Below, in pieces: positions 8,411-17,192 of a stretch of DNA of 46,551 bases. The position numbers were made by a program, and so were the translations under genes. Source of the stretch: Intrasporangium chromatireducens Q5-1 (GTDB taxonomy: Bacteria; Actinomycetota; Actinomycetes; Actinomycetales; Dermatophilaceae); NCBI RefSeq assembly GCF_000576575.1, contig NZ_AWQS01000011.1, positions 1 through 46,551 of the forward strand, in the 5' to 3' direction. Each line of letters starts with the position of its first letter. The first letter of the stretch is position 1. The notes under the pieces are model-generated. The model ran no database searches and was not told where the DNA came from. It saw only the letters and a list, made by a program, of their open reading frames with translations.

Positions 8411-9043
8411 GTGCCGAGCGATGAGACCAAGGGGCCCGTCGACGTCGTCGTGCTCGTGTCCGGTTCTGGCACGCTCCTGCAGGCGCTCATCGACGCGGCC
8501 CAGGACCAGACGTATGGCATCCGGGTCGTCGCCGTCGGGGCCGACCGCGACGGCATCGCCGGGCTCGAGCGGGCGCAGCGAGCCGGGATCCCGACCTTCG
8601 TCTGCCGGGTCAAGGACTTCGCCAGCCGGGACGAGTGGGACGCCGCGCTGACCGAGCAGACGGCGGCATACGACCCTGCGCTCGTCGTGTCGGCCGGCTT
8701 CCTCAAGCTGGTCGGCGCCCAGTTCCTCGCCCGGTTCGGCGGCCGCTACCTCAACAGCCACAATGCCCTGCTGCCGGCGTTCCCCGGGATCCACGGGCCC
8801 CGCGACGCACTCGACTACGGCGTCAAGGTCGCCGGGGCGACCCTCTTCGTCGTCGACGAGGGGGTCGACACCGGGGCCATCGTCGCGCAGTGCGTCGTCC
8901 CGGTCCTCGACGACGACACGGAGGAGAGCCTCACCGAGCGGATCAAGCAGGCCGAGCGGCCGCAGCTCGTCGAGTACGTCGGCCGGATGGCACGGGAGGG
9001 CTACGCCATCGAGGGCCGACGAGTTCGGCTCGGCCGCGGCTGA
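8411..9043 (+). CDS. purN: Phosphoribosylglycinamide formyltransferase
   Basis: A 210-residue GAR transformylase that transfers a formyl group from 10-formyltetrahydrofolate to GAR in purine synthesis. Visible motifs are the phosphate-binding VLVSGSGTLLQAL at the N-terminus (GSGTNLQ-type), the catalytic region NSHNALLPAFPGIHG (Asn and His), and DEGVDTGAIVAQ (catalytic Asp). The GTG at 8411 gives the normal N-terminus; an upstream in-frame start would add residues not typical of the family. It is followed by a riboswitch and purH, as usual in actinobacteria. Confidence 0.96.
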   Translation: MPSDETKGPVDVVVLVSGSGTLLQALIDAAQDQTYGIRVVAVGADRDGIAGLERAQRAGIPTFVCRVKDFASRDEWDAALTEQTAAYDPALVVSAGFLKLVGAQFLARFGGRYLNSHNALLPAFPGIHGPRDALDYGVKVAGATLFVVDEGVDTGAIVAQCVVPVLDDDTEESLTERIKQAERPQLVEYVGRMAREGYAIEGRRVRLGRG

Positions 9044-9054
9044 CCGCTAGTCTG

Positions 9055-9133
9055 GACGCACACGACTGGCGCGGGTGGACCACCACCGGGGAGTGACGCC
9101 GGGAGCATCGACCGCCTGGGTGCTCCCCGGCGA
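9055..9133 (+). ncRNA. ZTP (pfl) riboswitch upstream of purH
   Basis: The region carries the conserved pfl blocks: GACTGGCG at 9063, then GTGGACCACCAC with GGGGAG (about 9074-9093), then the second-subdomain hairpin with the invariant loop CCGCCTGGG at 9112-9120 closed by GGGAGCA/TGCTCCC. Members sense ZMP/ZTP, the purine intermediate that accumulates when 10-formyl-THF is short. PurH is the enzyme that consumes ZMP, so it is a logical target. The purH Shine-Dalgarno (AGGAG, about 9155) lies 20 nt downstream. I see no separate terminator after the aptamer, so control could be translational. Confidence 0.85.
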
Positions 9134-9165
9134 GCCAACCACCGATCCCCGGACAGGAGCACCGC

Positions 9166-10779
9166 ATGACCGTCCCCGCATCCGCACAGCCCGACGGGCG
9201 CCGCCCGATCAGGCGCGCCCTCGTCTCCGTCTACGACAAGACCGGTCTCGAGACCCTCGCGACCGCCCTGCACGAGGCCGGTGTCGCCATCGTGTCGACC
9301 GGCTCGACGGCCCGCACGATCGCCGCGACGGGCGTGCCGGTGACCCGGGTCGAGGAGCTGACCGGCTTCCCCGAGTGCCTCGACGGCCGGGTCAAGACGC
9401 TGCACCCCAAGGTGCACGCCGGCATCCTCGCCGACACCCGCAACCCCGAGCACGTGCAGCAGCTCGCCGACCTCGGGGTGGAGCCGTTCGACCTCGTCGT
9501 CGTCAACCTCTATCCCTTCACCGAGACGGTCATGTCCGGTGCGAGCCAGGACGACTGCATCGAGCAGATCGACATCGGCGGCCCGTCCATGGTGCGCGCC
9601 TCAGCCAAGAACCACGCGAGCGTCGCCGTCGTGACGAGCCCAGCGGCATACGACACCGTTGCCGCGGCGCTGGGAGCCGGCGGCTACACGCTCGCGGAGC
9701 GGCAGCGGCTCGCCGCCGAGGCGTTCGTCCACACCGCCACGTATGACGTGCACGTGGCCTCCTGGATGGGCAACGTCGTTGCGGACACGAGCGCCGGAGA
9801 CGGGTTCCCCGCCTGGTCCGGCGCGACGTGGAACAAGGCCCACACGCTCCGCTACGGCGAGAACCCGCACCAGCGAGCGGCCTTGTACGTCAACGGTTTC
9901 CAGCCGCAGCCGGGCCTCGCTCAGGCCGAGCAGCTGCACGGCAAGGAGATGTCCTACAACAACTACCTCGACACCGACGCGGCGGTCCGGGCGGCCTACG
10001 ACCACGGCGACCAGCCCACCGTGGCGGTGGTGAAGCACAACAACCCGTGTGGCATCGCCGTCGGGACGGACATCGCCGACGCCCACCGCAAGGCGCACGC
10101 ATGCGACCCTGTGTCGGCCTATGGGGGCGTCATCGCGACCAACCGGGAGGTGACGGTGGCGATGGCCGAGACGGTCAAGGGCATCTTCACAGAGGTGGTC
10201 GCAGCTCCCTCCTTCGAGCCCGAGGCGCTCGAGATCCTCAAGGGCAAGAAGAACATTCGCCTGCTGCTCGTCGCCCCGCAGACTCCTGGGGGCATCGAGA
10301 CCCGCCCGATCTCAGGCGGCTTGCTCATGCAGGAGCGGGACGCGGTCGACGCGGTGGTGGACGGCGAGAAGCCGGGTGGTGACGACCCGGCCCGCTGGGC
10401 GCTCGTCGCGGGGGAGCGCGCCGACGATGCCACGCTCCGGGACCTCGAGTTCGCGTGGCGCTCGGTGCGGGCGGTGAAGTCGAACGCGATCCTGCTTGCC
10501 AAGGACGGTGCGAGCGTCGGCATCGGGATGGGCCAGGTCAACCGGGTCGACTCGGCGCACCTTGCGGTCGATCGGGCCGGCGAGGGCCGGGCTCGCGGGG
10601 CCGTCGCCGCCTCCGATGCCTTCTTCCCCTTCGCGGACGGGCTGCAGGTGCTCCTCGACGCGGGAGTCCGCGCGGTGGTCGCCCCCGGCGGGTCCATCCG
10701 GGACGACGAGGTCATCGCCGCAGCGCGGGACGCGGGCGTGACGATGTACTTCACCGGCACCCGTCACTTCGCGCACTGA
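9166..10779 (+). CDS. purH: Bifunctional AICAR transformylase / IMP cyclohydrolase
   Basis: A 537-residue enzyme catalysing the last two steps of IMP synthesis. The N-terminal MGS-like IMP cyclohydrolase domain is seen as [27 protein letters not shown] and [11 protein letters not shown]. The C-terminal AICAR formyltransferase domain shows [22 protein letters not shown] (catalytic Lys-His) and the C-terminal [12 protein letters not shown] and YFTGTRHF. The ATG at 9166 has AGGAGCACCGC directly upstream. Expression is probably controlled by the ZTP riboswitch just upstream. Confidence 0.98.
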   Translation: MTVPASAQPDGRRPIRRALVSVYDKTGLETLATALHEAGVAIVSTGSTARTIAATGVPVTRVEELTGFPECLDGRVKTLHPKVHAGILADTRNPEHVQQLADLGVEPFDLVVVNLYPFTETVMSGASQDDCIEQIDIGGPSMVRASAKNHASVAVVTSPAAYDTVAAALGAGGYTLAERQRLAAEAFVHTATYDVHVASWMGNVVADTSAGDGFPAWSGATWNKAHTLRYGENPHQRAALYVNGFQPQPGLAQAEQLHGKEMSYNNYLDTDAAVRAAYDHGDQPTVAVVKHNNPCGIAVGTDIADAHRKAHACDPVSAYGGVIATNREVTVAMAETVKGIFTEVVAAPSFEPEALEILKGKKNIRLLLVAPQTPGGIETRPISGGLLMQERDAVDAVVDGEKPGGDDPARWALVAGERADDATLRDLEFAWRSVRAVKSNAILLAKDGASVGIGMGQVNRVDSAHLAVDRAGEGRARGAVAASDAFFPFADGLQVLLDAGVRAVVAPGGSIRDDEVIAAARDAGVTMYFTGTRHFAH

Positions 10780-10786
10780 CGCGGCG

Positions 10787-10817
10787 GGGGCGTCGCCGAG
10801 GAGGCAGGCGACGCCCC
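10787..10817. terminator. Terminator hairpin between purH and the MmpL gene
   Basis: A perfect 11-bp GC stem (GGGGCGTCGCC, 10787-10797, with 10807-10817) and 9-nt loop lie between two convergent stops. It could act on both strands. Confidence 0.75.
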
Positions 10818-10857
10818 GGCCGTCATTGGCTGCGGGCCACTGGGGACCGGCGGGTGG

Positions 10858-12951
10858 TCACCGCCCTCCGGCCTTCACTGGCGCGGAGACCGGCTCGGGG
10901 CGCAGCGGCTCGGCACCGGATCGACGCCTCGGCCACCAGAAGGCGTCGCCGAGTCCGATGGCCAGAGCCGGCACGAGGAGGGTCCGCACCACCAGCGTGT
11001 CGAGCAGCACGCCGATGCAGATGATCACGCCGACCTGGGCGAGAACGACGAGCGGCAGGACACCGAGCACGGCGAAGACCGCGGCGAGCAGCACGCCGGC
11101 GCTCGTGATGACGCCGCCCGTGGCCGCAAGGCCGCGGACCATGCCGGAACGCGTGCCATGGCCCTGGGCCTCCTCGCGGGCCCGGGTGACGAGGAAGATG
11201 TTGTAGTCGACGCCCAGTGCGACGAGGAACACGAACGAGAGCAGCGGCGCGCTGTCGTCGAGACGTGCGAAGCCGAGCCACTGGGTGAAGACCAGCCAGG
11301 AGAGCCCGAGGCTCGCGACATAGGTCAGCAGGACCGTCGCGACGAGCACGACCGGCGCGACGAGCGAGCGGAGCAGCAGCACGAGGGCGACGAGCACGAG
11401 GCCGAGAATGAGCGGCAGGATGACCGAGCGGTCGTGCCGCGAGGCGCTCGCCGTGTCGAGGGCGGCCGCCTCGGTCCCGCCGACGTGGGTGTCTGGGAGG
11501 CCGGACAGGTGGTCCCGGAGGGCGGAGACCGAGCTGCGCACCTCGTCGCTGCCCGGCGCTCCTGCGAGCACGGCATCGATCTGGGTGACGCCGTTCCCCT
11601 GTGCGGTGACGCGGGCGGAGGTGACACCCGTGGATCCCGACACCCGGTCGAGTACGCCTTGCGCCTCCGCGGTGGTGACGACCACTGCGGGGTCGGCAGA
11701 TCCCGCCGGGAAGGACTGCGCGAGCCGCTCCGCGGCGCTGATGGCCTCGGGCTTGTCGAGGAACTGTTCCGCGGTGGAGAGCCCGGTGCTGATGCCGGTG
11801 CCCAGGGCGGCGGCGATGCCGAGCCCGACAAGAGTTGCGGCGATGACCCGCATGGGCCTGGCGGCGACCGCCTCGCCGATGCGGCGCCAAGGGGTCCGCG
11901 CATCGGCCAGGGACGCCTCACCTACGTGGGGGACCTTGGGCCAGAAGACCCAGCGGCCGAAGACGACGAGGGCTGCGGGGAGGACGATCAGGACGAAGCC
12001 GGCGGCGGTGGCCACACCGACCGCACTGGCTAGGCCGAGCCCCCGCGTCCCCGGGAAGGCCGAGAGCAGGAGGGTCAGCACCGCGACCACGACCGTCGTC
12101 GCACTGCTCAGCACCGCCTCCGCGGTCCGCCGCAGGGCGAGCGCCATCGCCTCACGCCGGTCTTCGTGGCGGCGCAGCTCGTCCCGGTATCTCGAGATGA
12201 GCAGCAGGGCGTAGTCGGTCCCTGCCCCGAACACGAGGACCGAGAGGATGCCGATCGTCGACTCGTCCCACACCACGCCCGTCGCGTGCAGCACCTGCGT
12301 CGCGAGGACGGCGGCCAGCCGGTCGGCGACGCCGATGATGGTGAGCGGGATGAGCCAGAGGACCGGGCTGCGATAGGTGATGACGAGCAGGAGCGCGACG
12401 ATCGAGGCAGTCGTGATGAGCAGCCGCACGTTGGCGCCCTCGAAGACCGCTGCCAGGTCGGCCTCGACCGCCGCGGGTCCGGTGACCTGTGCGGTGAGGC
12501 CCGAGGGCAGCCCGGCCTTGACCACGTCCCGGAGGTCGCGCACCACCTCTGCGGCCCGCGTCGCGTCCGCCGCGGCCACCGGGACGACGACCAGTTGTGC
12601 CGTGCCGTCCGCGCTCGGCACGACCGGCAGGCGCTTGCCACCCTGCGCGTTGGTGAGGCTCTGCACCTTCGTCCCGATCGCCGTCCGGTCGGCGTCGGAG
12701 AGTGCGGTGCCGTCACGGCTGAAGAGGACGACGGCGCTCGACTCGTCCTGCTGTGGGAGCCGTTCGCGCAGCGCGGCAGCCGCAGAGCTGTCCGAGCCGA
12801 TGGGCAGGGAGTCGGTCGCGGACGGCGACCGTTCCGCCTGTCCCACCACCCCGATGACGAGCCCCGAGAGGAGCAGGGCGAGGAGCGCGATGGCTCCCGC
12901 CCACCAGCGCGCCGTGAGTCTGGAGGTGAGACGCACACCGAGATCTGCCAC
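10858..12951 (-). CDS. MMPL/RND-family membrane transporter
   Basis: A 697-residue protein with the two-fold MMPL layout: TM1 near the N-terminus, a periplasmic loop of ~140 residues, a block of five to six helices, a second periplasmic loop (about residues 360-480) and a final block of helices. Diagnostic stretches are FGAGTDYALLLISRYRDEL and its second-half counterpart FLVALGVDYNIFLVTRAREE, including the Asp of the proton relay. Such proteins export lipids, drugs or dyes using proton force. The GTG at 12951 is chosen because AGGAG lies 6 nt upstream; an in-frame start at 12972 lacks one. It is divergent from a MarR regulator that probably represses it. Confidence 0.9.
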   Translation of the reverse strand: MADLGVRLTSRLTARWWAGAIALLALLLSGLVIGVVGQAERSPSATDSLPIGSDSSAAAALRERLPQQDESSAVVLFSRDGTALSDADRTAIGTKVQSLTNAQGGKRLPVVPSADGTAQLVVVPVAAADATRAAEVVRDLRDVVKAGLPSGLTAQVTGPAAVEADLAAVFEGANVRLLITTASIVALLLVITYRSPVLWLIPLTIIGVADRLAAVLATQVLHATGVVWDESTIGILSVLVFGAGTDYALLLISRYRDELRRHEDRREAMALALRRTAEAVLSSATTVVVAVLTLLLSAFPGTRGLGLASAVGVATAAGFVLIVLPAALVVFGRWVFWPKVPHVGEASLADARTPWRRIGEAVAARPMRVIAATLVGLGIAAALGTGISTGLSTAEQFLDKPEAISAAERLAQSFPAGSADPAVVVTTAEAQGVLDRVSGSTGVTSARVTAQGNGVTQIDAVLAGAPGSDEVRSSVSALRDHLSGLPDTHVGGTEAAALDTASASRHDRSVILPLILGLVLVALVLLLRSLVAPVVLVATVLLTYVASLGLSWLVFTQWLGFARLDDSAPLLSFVFLVALGVDYNIFLVTRAREEAQGHGTRSGMVRGLAATGGVITSAGVLLAAVFAVLGVLPLVVLAQVGVIICIGVLLDTLVVRTLLVPALAIGLGDAFWWPRRRSGAEPLRPEPVSAPVKAGGR

Positions 12952-12982
12952 GCTTCGCTCCTGTATCCTCAAAACGAGTCGC

Positions 12983-12999
12983 TAAGGATCTTACTAAGT
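12983..12999. promoter_or_regulatory. Probable MarR operator in the divergent promoter region
   Basis: The 50-bp gap between the MMPL gene and the marR-type gene contains TAAGGATCTTA (a TAAG/CTTA inverted repeat) followed by ACTAAGT. It is an AT-rich partial palindrome ending at the regulator start, as expected for an autoregulatory MarR operator. Confidence 0.5.
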
Positions 13000-13001
13000 T
13001 G

Positions 13002-13511
13002 GTGAGCGAAATCAAGCCCGAAGGTCCGTCGTCGCAGGCGCGAGGAGGCCGACAGCCGTCTGCGCAGATGGCCGCCGCGGTGCCCGAGTGGCGCCCCTCA
13101 TCGACCTTGGCGGCCCTGCAGCAGGTCATCGACGTCGCGCAGGAGCTGCCCGAGAGAGTGGCCCACCGGGCGGGCCTGTCGGTCAGCGAGCTGCACTCGC
13201 TTCGCGCGCTCTCGGAGAGGGCCATGGGGCCCGTCGAACTCGCGCGTCACCTCCACGTCACGTCTGCTGCATCCTCCGGAGTCGTCGACCGGCTCGTGGC
13301 TCGCGGCCACGCCCAGCGTCAGCCTCACCCCGTTGACGGCCGACGCACCGAGGTCGTCATCACCGACTCCGGACGCCGGGAGGTGATCGGCCAGCTGCGA
13401 CCGATGTTCGAGGGGCTGGCCGCGGTCGACAACGAGCTCAGCGAGGGCGAGCGGGAGGTCGTGCAGCGCTACCTCACCGGTGTGCTCGCGGCGATGCGTC
13501 GGCTGCTCTGA
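13002..13511 (+). CDS. MarR-family transcriptional regulator
   Basis: A 169-residue protein with a winged-helix domain at about residues 60-140. The recognition-helix region is GPVELARHLHVTSAASSGVVDRLVARG and the wing is HPVDGRRTEVVITDSG, both typical of MarR. The first ~30 residues are a disordered-looking extension. It probably represses itself and the divergent MMPL exporter in response to a small molecule. The GTG at 13002 is preferred; a TTG at 12999 is in frame. There is no well-placed Shine-Dalgarno, so the message may be leaderless. Its stop is 1 nt from the stop of the convergent hydrolase gene. Confidence 0.88.
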   Translation: MSEIKPEGPSSQARGGRQPSAQMAAAVPEWRPSSTLAALQQVIDVAQELPERVAHRAGLSVSELHSLRALSERAMGPVELARHLHVTSAASSGVVDRLVARGHAQRQPHPVDGRRTEVVITDSGRREVIGQLRPMFEGLAAVDNELSEGEREVVQRYLTGVLAAMRRLL

Positions 13512-13512
13512 G

Positions 13513-14625
13513 TCAGGCGCGAAAGCCCGGCAGGGTGCTCGCAAGCCAGGTGAGTGCGGCAGGACAGTAGGGAGCGTACAGGGACGCTCGGTGTCCGCCC
13601 GTGTTGAGAATCACCGCCTGAACGTCGAGAGGTGCTCTTGCCACGCTCAGGAAACGCGCGGTGGTGGGGTATGAGAGCGTGTCCTGCCGGGTCGTGAACA
13701 CCCACAGCGCCACCGGTGGGGGCGCGAGCCGAGCCAGGCGCACCAGGTCGTAGGGCAACAGTTCCTTTGGCGTCAGGGGGTCGTAGCCGGCTCCAAAATC
13801 GGGTCTGAAGTAGCCCTGGAACACTACGGCGGCCGCGAAGATCGAGGGGTGACGAAGTGCTAGTTCCGCTGCGCACCATCCTCCGTACGAGTAACCCATG
13901 GTCGCCCAAGAAGTCCGTGCCGTGCTGACATGCAGATGCTGCACCGCCCAAGCTGGGACGTCTCGAGCGAGCCACGTGTCCGTCTGTGGTTGACCTGGGG
14001 GTCCGTTGATGCATTCGGTGTCTACGTAGACGGGTGTGTCGATGGTCGGAATGATGAAAATCGTCGACGCCAGGCGGTGCTCGCTGGTCATGCGGTCAGC
14101 TGTCGCAACGAAGGCGTTGGGATGAAGAAAGCTGATCGGCGTCCCCGGGAAACCATGGAGCCCCACTATGACCGGATAGCGGCGAGGCGATGCCGGGTTA
14201 TAGCCGGCGGGTAGATATACGACCACAGGAACGTAGGTTCCTGATGCACGGTCCAGGACCGAATAGGTCTGGAGGCGCGAGCCCGCCTGTGGCAGCGCGT
14301 AGTTCGTCGGTCCCTGCTGGTGAAGTGCACCGGCGCCCACCTTCGAAGCGATCACCGTTCGGTTCGAGCCGCCTTGGTGCAACTGGGTCTGCGCCGACCG
14401 GGAGCCCAGCAGGTCGGCCCACGAGGAGTAGAAGACATACTGGTCGTTGAGCAAGGCGAAGGCGGTGACCACGACGACTGCATTCAGCAGGAGGACCTCC
14501 ACGGCGCGAATCCCGATCCGCAAGCCACGCAGACGTGGACGTGGCCAGCCGATGACGACCAGCGTGAAGAATGCCGCTGCGAGGACCCCGAGGATGATGA
14601 GGGGGCCGGGATCGGTCAGTTCCAC
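13513..14625 (-). CDS. Membrane-anchored esterase (alpha/beta hydrolase, esterase D/antigen-85-like)
   Basis: About 370 residues. Two N-terminal hydrophobic segments (PLIILGVLAAAFFTLVVIGW and AVEVLLLNAVVVVTAFALL) precede an extracellular alpha/beta-hydrolase domain with YPVIVGLHGFPG (oxyanion region), WATMGYSYGGWCA (nucleophile elbow GYSYGG), and a C-terminal NTGGHR that could supply the catalytic His. This layout resembles mycolyltransferase/esterase D relatives of unknown substrate. Base composition is visibly less GC-rich than neighbours, suggesting later acquisition. The start is uncertain: GTG 14625 (AGGAG and a G-rich stretch upstream) is used, with GTG 14637 and ATG 14700 as alternatives. 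Confidence 0.75.
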   Translation of the reverse strand: MELTDPGPLIILGVLAAAFFTLVVIGWPRPRLRGLRIGIRAVEVLLLNAVVVVTAFALLNDQYVFYSSWADLLGSRSAQTQLHQGGSNRTVIASKVGAGALHQQGPTNYALPQAGSRLQTYSVLDRASGTYVPVVVYLPAGYNPASPRRYPVIVGLHGFPGTPISFLHPNAFVATADRMTSEHRLASTIFIIPTIDTPVYVDTECINGPPGQPQTDTWLARDVPAWAVQHLHVSTARTSWATMGYSYGGWCAAELALRHPSIFAAAVVFQGYFRPDFGAGYDPLTPKELLPYDLVRLARLAPPPVALWVFTTRQDTLSYPTTARFLSVARAPLDVQAVILNTGGHRASLYAPYCPAALTWLASTLPGFRA

Positions 14626-14839
14626 CTCTGCCCCCACTCCTGGGCCAGTCCAACGTCCATGCCTGATCGTCCCGCGTGACCCTGTGGGCCGCCTGTCCAT
14701 CCTCTGGATAGCGATATAGAGGTCACTGAAAACTTCGCAACGCCACCTCGCCCTTGGACTGGGGCAGAGCGACCGGGAGCGGCTCGAACGGATCGCTCGT
14801 GACGTCGGCGGCATTTCCGAGTGAGGCTACGGTGAGGTC

Positions 14840-15253
14840 ATGCCGCTGACGACCGACGAGGCGCTCGCCTTCATTGCCGACAACAGCCACGCGGTGCTCG
14901 CGACGCGCCGGCGCGACGGCTCTCTCCAGATGTCGCCGCTCAACGCCGGTGTCATCGACGGGGACATCGTCATCTCCAGTCGCCTCCGGCTCGCCAAGGT
15001 GCGCAACATCCGCCGCGAGCCCGAGGTCTCGCTGCTCGTCATCACCGACCGGTTCTACGGCCGTTGGGTGCAGGTGGACGGCGAGGCGGAGGTCGTTGAC
15101 CAGTCGCAGCCCGGCACGCTCGACCTGCTCGTCGAGGTCTACCGCGCCATCGCCGGGGAGCACCCCGACTGGGACGAGTACCGCGCGGCGATGATCAAGG
15201 ACGAGCGGGTCGTCATCAGGATCCGGCCCCGGCGCGCGAGCGGCCAGCTCTGA
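14840..15253 (+). CDS. PPOX-class (split-barrel) F420/FMN-dependent oxidoreductase
   Basis: A 137-residue pyridoxamine-5'-phosphate-oxidase-fold protein. The N-terminal LAFIADNSHAVLATRRRDGS and the following SPLNAGVIDGDIVISS, LAKVRNIRREPEVSLLV and GRWVQVDGEAEVV blocks are those of the actinobacterial PPOX class F420-dependent family, which reduce diverse substrates with F420H2. The actual cofactor cannot be told from sequence alone. TACGGT 6 nt before the ATG could be a -10 of a leaderless message, although GAGG overlaps it. The 3' end overlaps the convergent gene by 38 nt. Confidence 0.85.
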   Translation: MPLTTDEALAFIADNSHAVLATRRRDGSLQMSPLNAGVIDGDIVISSRLRLAKVRNIRREPEVSLLVITDRFYGRWVQVDGEAEVVDQSQPGTLDLLVEVYRAIAGEHPDWDEYRAAMIKDERVVIRIRPRRASGQL

Positions 15254-15932
15254 GGGTGCCCGCCTGGGGAGAGAGCAACCGGGCCGACAGATAGGCCGGC
15301 TCCCGCAACCACCGGACCCACCGATACTCCTCGGTGCCGGGCAGCTGGTTCGCGATCGGGTCGAACCGGAGCGGCTCATCGGTCCCACCCACCCAGTCGA
15401 CCGATAGCCTGCCGCACCGCTGCCACGCCCCGGTGCCGTGTGCCCACGCCAGGTCGTAATCGGCCGGCCACCCCGCACCGCCCGAGCGTGGGAGCAGCCG
15501 CAGGAGGAGCGGCCGGCCGGAGGCCTGGACCGGCAGCAGCGTCGTCTGCACGCCGTGGTGGCGGGGCCGCCGCAGCCGCAGGATGAACCGGCCGACTCTC
15601 CCTGATCCCGTGCTCGCGAACAGGACGTCGGCCGGTGCCTCAAGCTGTCCTTCCGGCAGCAGCCGGAGTGCAAAGCCCTCGATGTCCGGTGCCTCCGGCC
15701 CCGTCCCCATCGCGTAGGACGCGCGGACGAGACAGTCGAGGTCGCCGGGCTCGTCGAGCAGCGGGCACCCGGACCGACCACCCGGATCCAGAGTGAGGTG
15801 CCCTGCCCCGACTCGACCCTCTGGGTGCAGCGGCTTCCCGTGCCGCAGGATCGCCACCGCGCCGAAGACCGCCGCCAGCAGCGCGCCGGGCACCGCAGCG
15901 ATGAGGCCCGGCTTCACCAGACTTCCAGCCAT
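15216..15932 (-). CDS. Conserved hypothetical protein with N-terminal membrane anchor
   Basis: A 238-residue product. A short hydrophobic segment (KPGLIAAVPGALLAAVFGAVAIL) is followed by a soluble domain with DLDCLVRASYAMG, DIEGFALRLLPEG and FDPIANQLPGTEEYRW. The last region is a recognisable conserved block of actinobacterial proteins of unknown function that are sometimes annotated as phosphodiesterases; I see no catalytic motif supporting that. The C-terminus is encoded in the 38-nt overlap with the convergent PPOX gene. Confidence 0.6.
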   Translation of the reverse strand: MAGSLVKPGLIAAVPGALLAAVFGAVAILRHGKPLHPEGRVGAGHLTLDPGGRSGCPLLDEPGDLDCLVRASYAMGTGPEAPDIEGFALRLLPEGQLEAPADVLFASTGSGRVGRFILRLRRPRHHGVQTTLLPVQASGRPLLLRLLPRSGGAGWPADYDLAWAHGTGAWQRCGRLSVDWVGGTDEPLRFDPIANQLPGTEEYRWVRWLREPAYLSARLLSPQAGTLRAGRSRAGAGS

Positions 15933-16097
15933 GCGTGGTCAATACCCACGCTGCTGGCCGGTCCTCGTGCCGACGCGCCCGACTCCACCGGAGCGTGGCC
16001 GCGACGCGCCCCTGACGCCGAGCCCGGTGCGTGTCCGCCCGACCGCCGGGGTAGGGGAGGCCATGAACCCAGTCAGGCCCAACCAGGAGAGGTGACC

Positions 16098-16583
16098 ATG
16101 GGGAGTGCAGACGCGCTGGCCGGTGCGAAGGACGTGGCGGACGAGATCTCGGAACTGGTGCGCGAGCGGGGCCTGTCCGTTGCGACCGCCGAGTCGCTGA
16201 CGGGCGGCAAGATCTCCTGCCAGCTCGGCGTCGCGGAGTGCTCCGCCGAGTGGTTTGCGGGCTCGGTCGTCGCCTACCTGAGCCGGGTCAAGTACGACGT
16301 GCTCAAGGTTCCCGAGGGGCCGGTCGTCACCGAGGAATGTGCCGCTGCCATGGCCGAGGGGGTTGCCGGTCTGCTCGGCGCGGACCTCGCCGTCGCTGTG
16401 ACGGGCGTCGGCGGCCCGGACGAAGAGGAGGGACAGCCGGCGGGCACTGTGTGGTTCGCAGTCCGCGCCGAGAGCGGGACCACGACGGAGCTTCGGCGCT
16501 TCGAGGGCGACCCCGCCGAGATCGTCGACAAGACGACCCTCCATGCCCTGCACCTCCTGCTGGACCACCTGAAGCGTTCCTGA
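16098..16583 (+). CDS. CinA-family protein, stand-alone C-terminal domain (NMN amidohydrolase-like)
   Basis: A 161-residue protein matching only the C-terminal domain of CinA/PncC, which deamidates nicotinamide mononucleotide to nicotinate mononucleotide in pyridine nucleotide salvage. Motifs: SVATAESLTGGKIS (active-site Ser in ESLTGG), WFAGSVVAY, AVTGVGGPDEEEGQPAGTVWFA. The ATG at 16098 is preceded by AGGAGAGG. The stop codon lies inside a terminator hairpin. Family assignment is firm; the exact substrate is inferred. Confidence 0.9.
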   Translation: MGSADALAGAKDVADEISELVRERGLSVATAESLTGGKISCQLGVAECSAEWFAGSVVAYLSRVKYDVLKVPEGPVVTEECAAAMAEGVAGLLGADLAVAVTGVGGPDEEEGQPAGTVWFAVRAESGTTTELRRFEGDPAEIVDKTTLHALHLLLDHLKRS

Positions 16584-16629
16584 ACGCCGTGTCCGAGGCC
16601 GCTCGCGGGAGCCGGAACACCGCGTTCAG
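16580..16629 (+). terminator. Terminator hairpin overlapping the CinA-family stop codon
   Basis: CTGAACGCCGTGT (16580-16592) pairs with 16617-16629 with one mismatch, around a 24-nt GC-rich loop. The TGA stop is inside the left arm. Confidence 0.6.
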
Positions 16630-16682
16630 GCGAGGAGCAGGCTGAGGGGCGCTGCGCGCGATGCCGTACGGTGGACGGCGCC

Positions 16683-17192
16683 ATGACGCCCCCTCCGCAC
16701 CCCTCCACAGCCACACCGGACGAGACGCCCGTCTTCGTCGACCCCTCCGGCCGTCGCCTGAGGCGGGTGCGGTGGCTGACCTGGTCCGTCTTCGCGGCCG
16801 TGGCCGCCTACCTGGTCCTCGTGCTCAGCCCCTTCCTCGGTGGACCGAGCATCGGGTCTGCCTTCCTGCCCGCCCCCCAACAGCAGGACAGTCCCCACGC
16901 GGCCCCGAGCCGCCCTAGCGAGCAGTCCGCACCGGGACCGGCCCGGCCGGCAGAGTCAACGCTGGCGTCCGAGCGCGCTGATGTGCCGAACCGTGTGGGC
17001 ACCATTCCCATCGGGAGCACCGCCACCGGCACCCCGGCGCCCACCAGGACGACGCCGCCCGCGACGACCGCGCCGGCACCGACGTCGAGCAACGGGCCCA
17101 CCACGGCGCCGACTGCCTCCTCGACGGACCCGGGCAAGAGCCAGTCGGCACCCGGGCAGACTCGACGACCGACCCGCCCGCCGAAGCCGTGA
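16683..17192 (+). CDS. Single-pass membrane protein with Pro/Thr/Ser-rich extracellular tail
   Basis: About 169 residues. A short cytoplasmic N-terminus (DETPVFVDPSGRRLRRVRW) precedes one membrane helix (LTWSVFAAVAAYLVLVLSPFL), then a low-complexity tail rich in Pro, Thr, Ser and Ala that is probably outside the membrane. Its stop overlaps the start of the deacetylase/glycosyltransferase gene by 4 nt (GTGA), so the two are translationally coupled and it is probably an accessory part of that polysaccharide synthesis system. TACGGT at 16668-16673 could be the -10 of a leaderless promoter. GTG 16671 is an alternative start. Confidence 0.7.
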   Translation: MTPPPHPSTATPDETPVFVDPSGRRLRRVRWLTWSVFAAVAAYLVLVLSPFLGGPSIGSAFLPAPQQQDSPHAAPSRPSEQSAPGPARPAESTLASERADVPNRVGTIPIGSTATGTPAPTRTTPPATTAPAPTSSNGPTTAPTASSTDPGKSQSAPGQTRRPTRPPKP

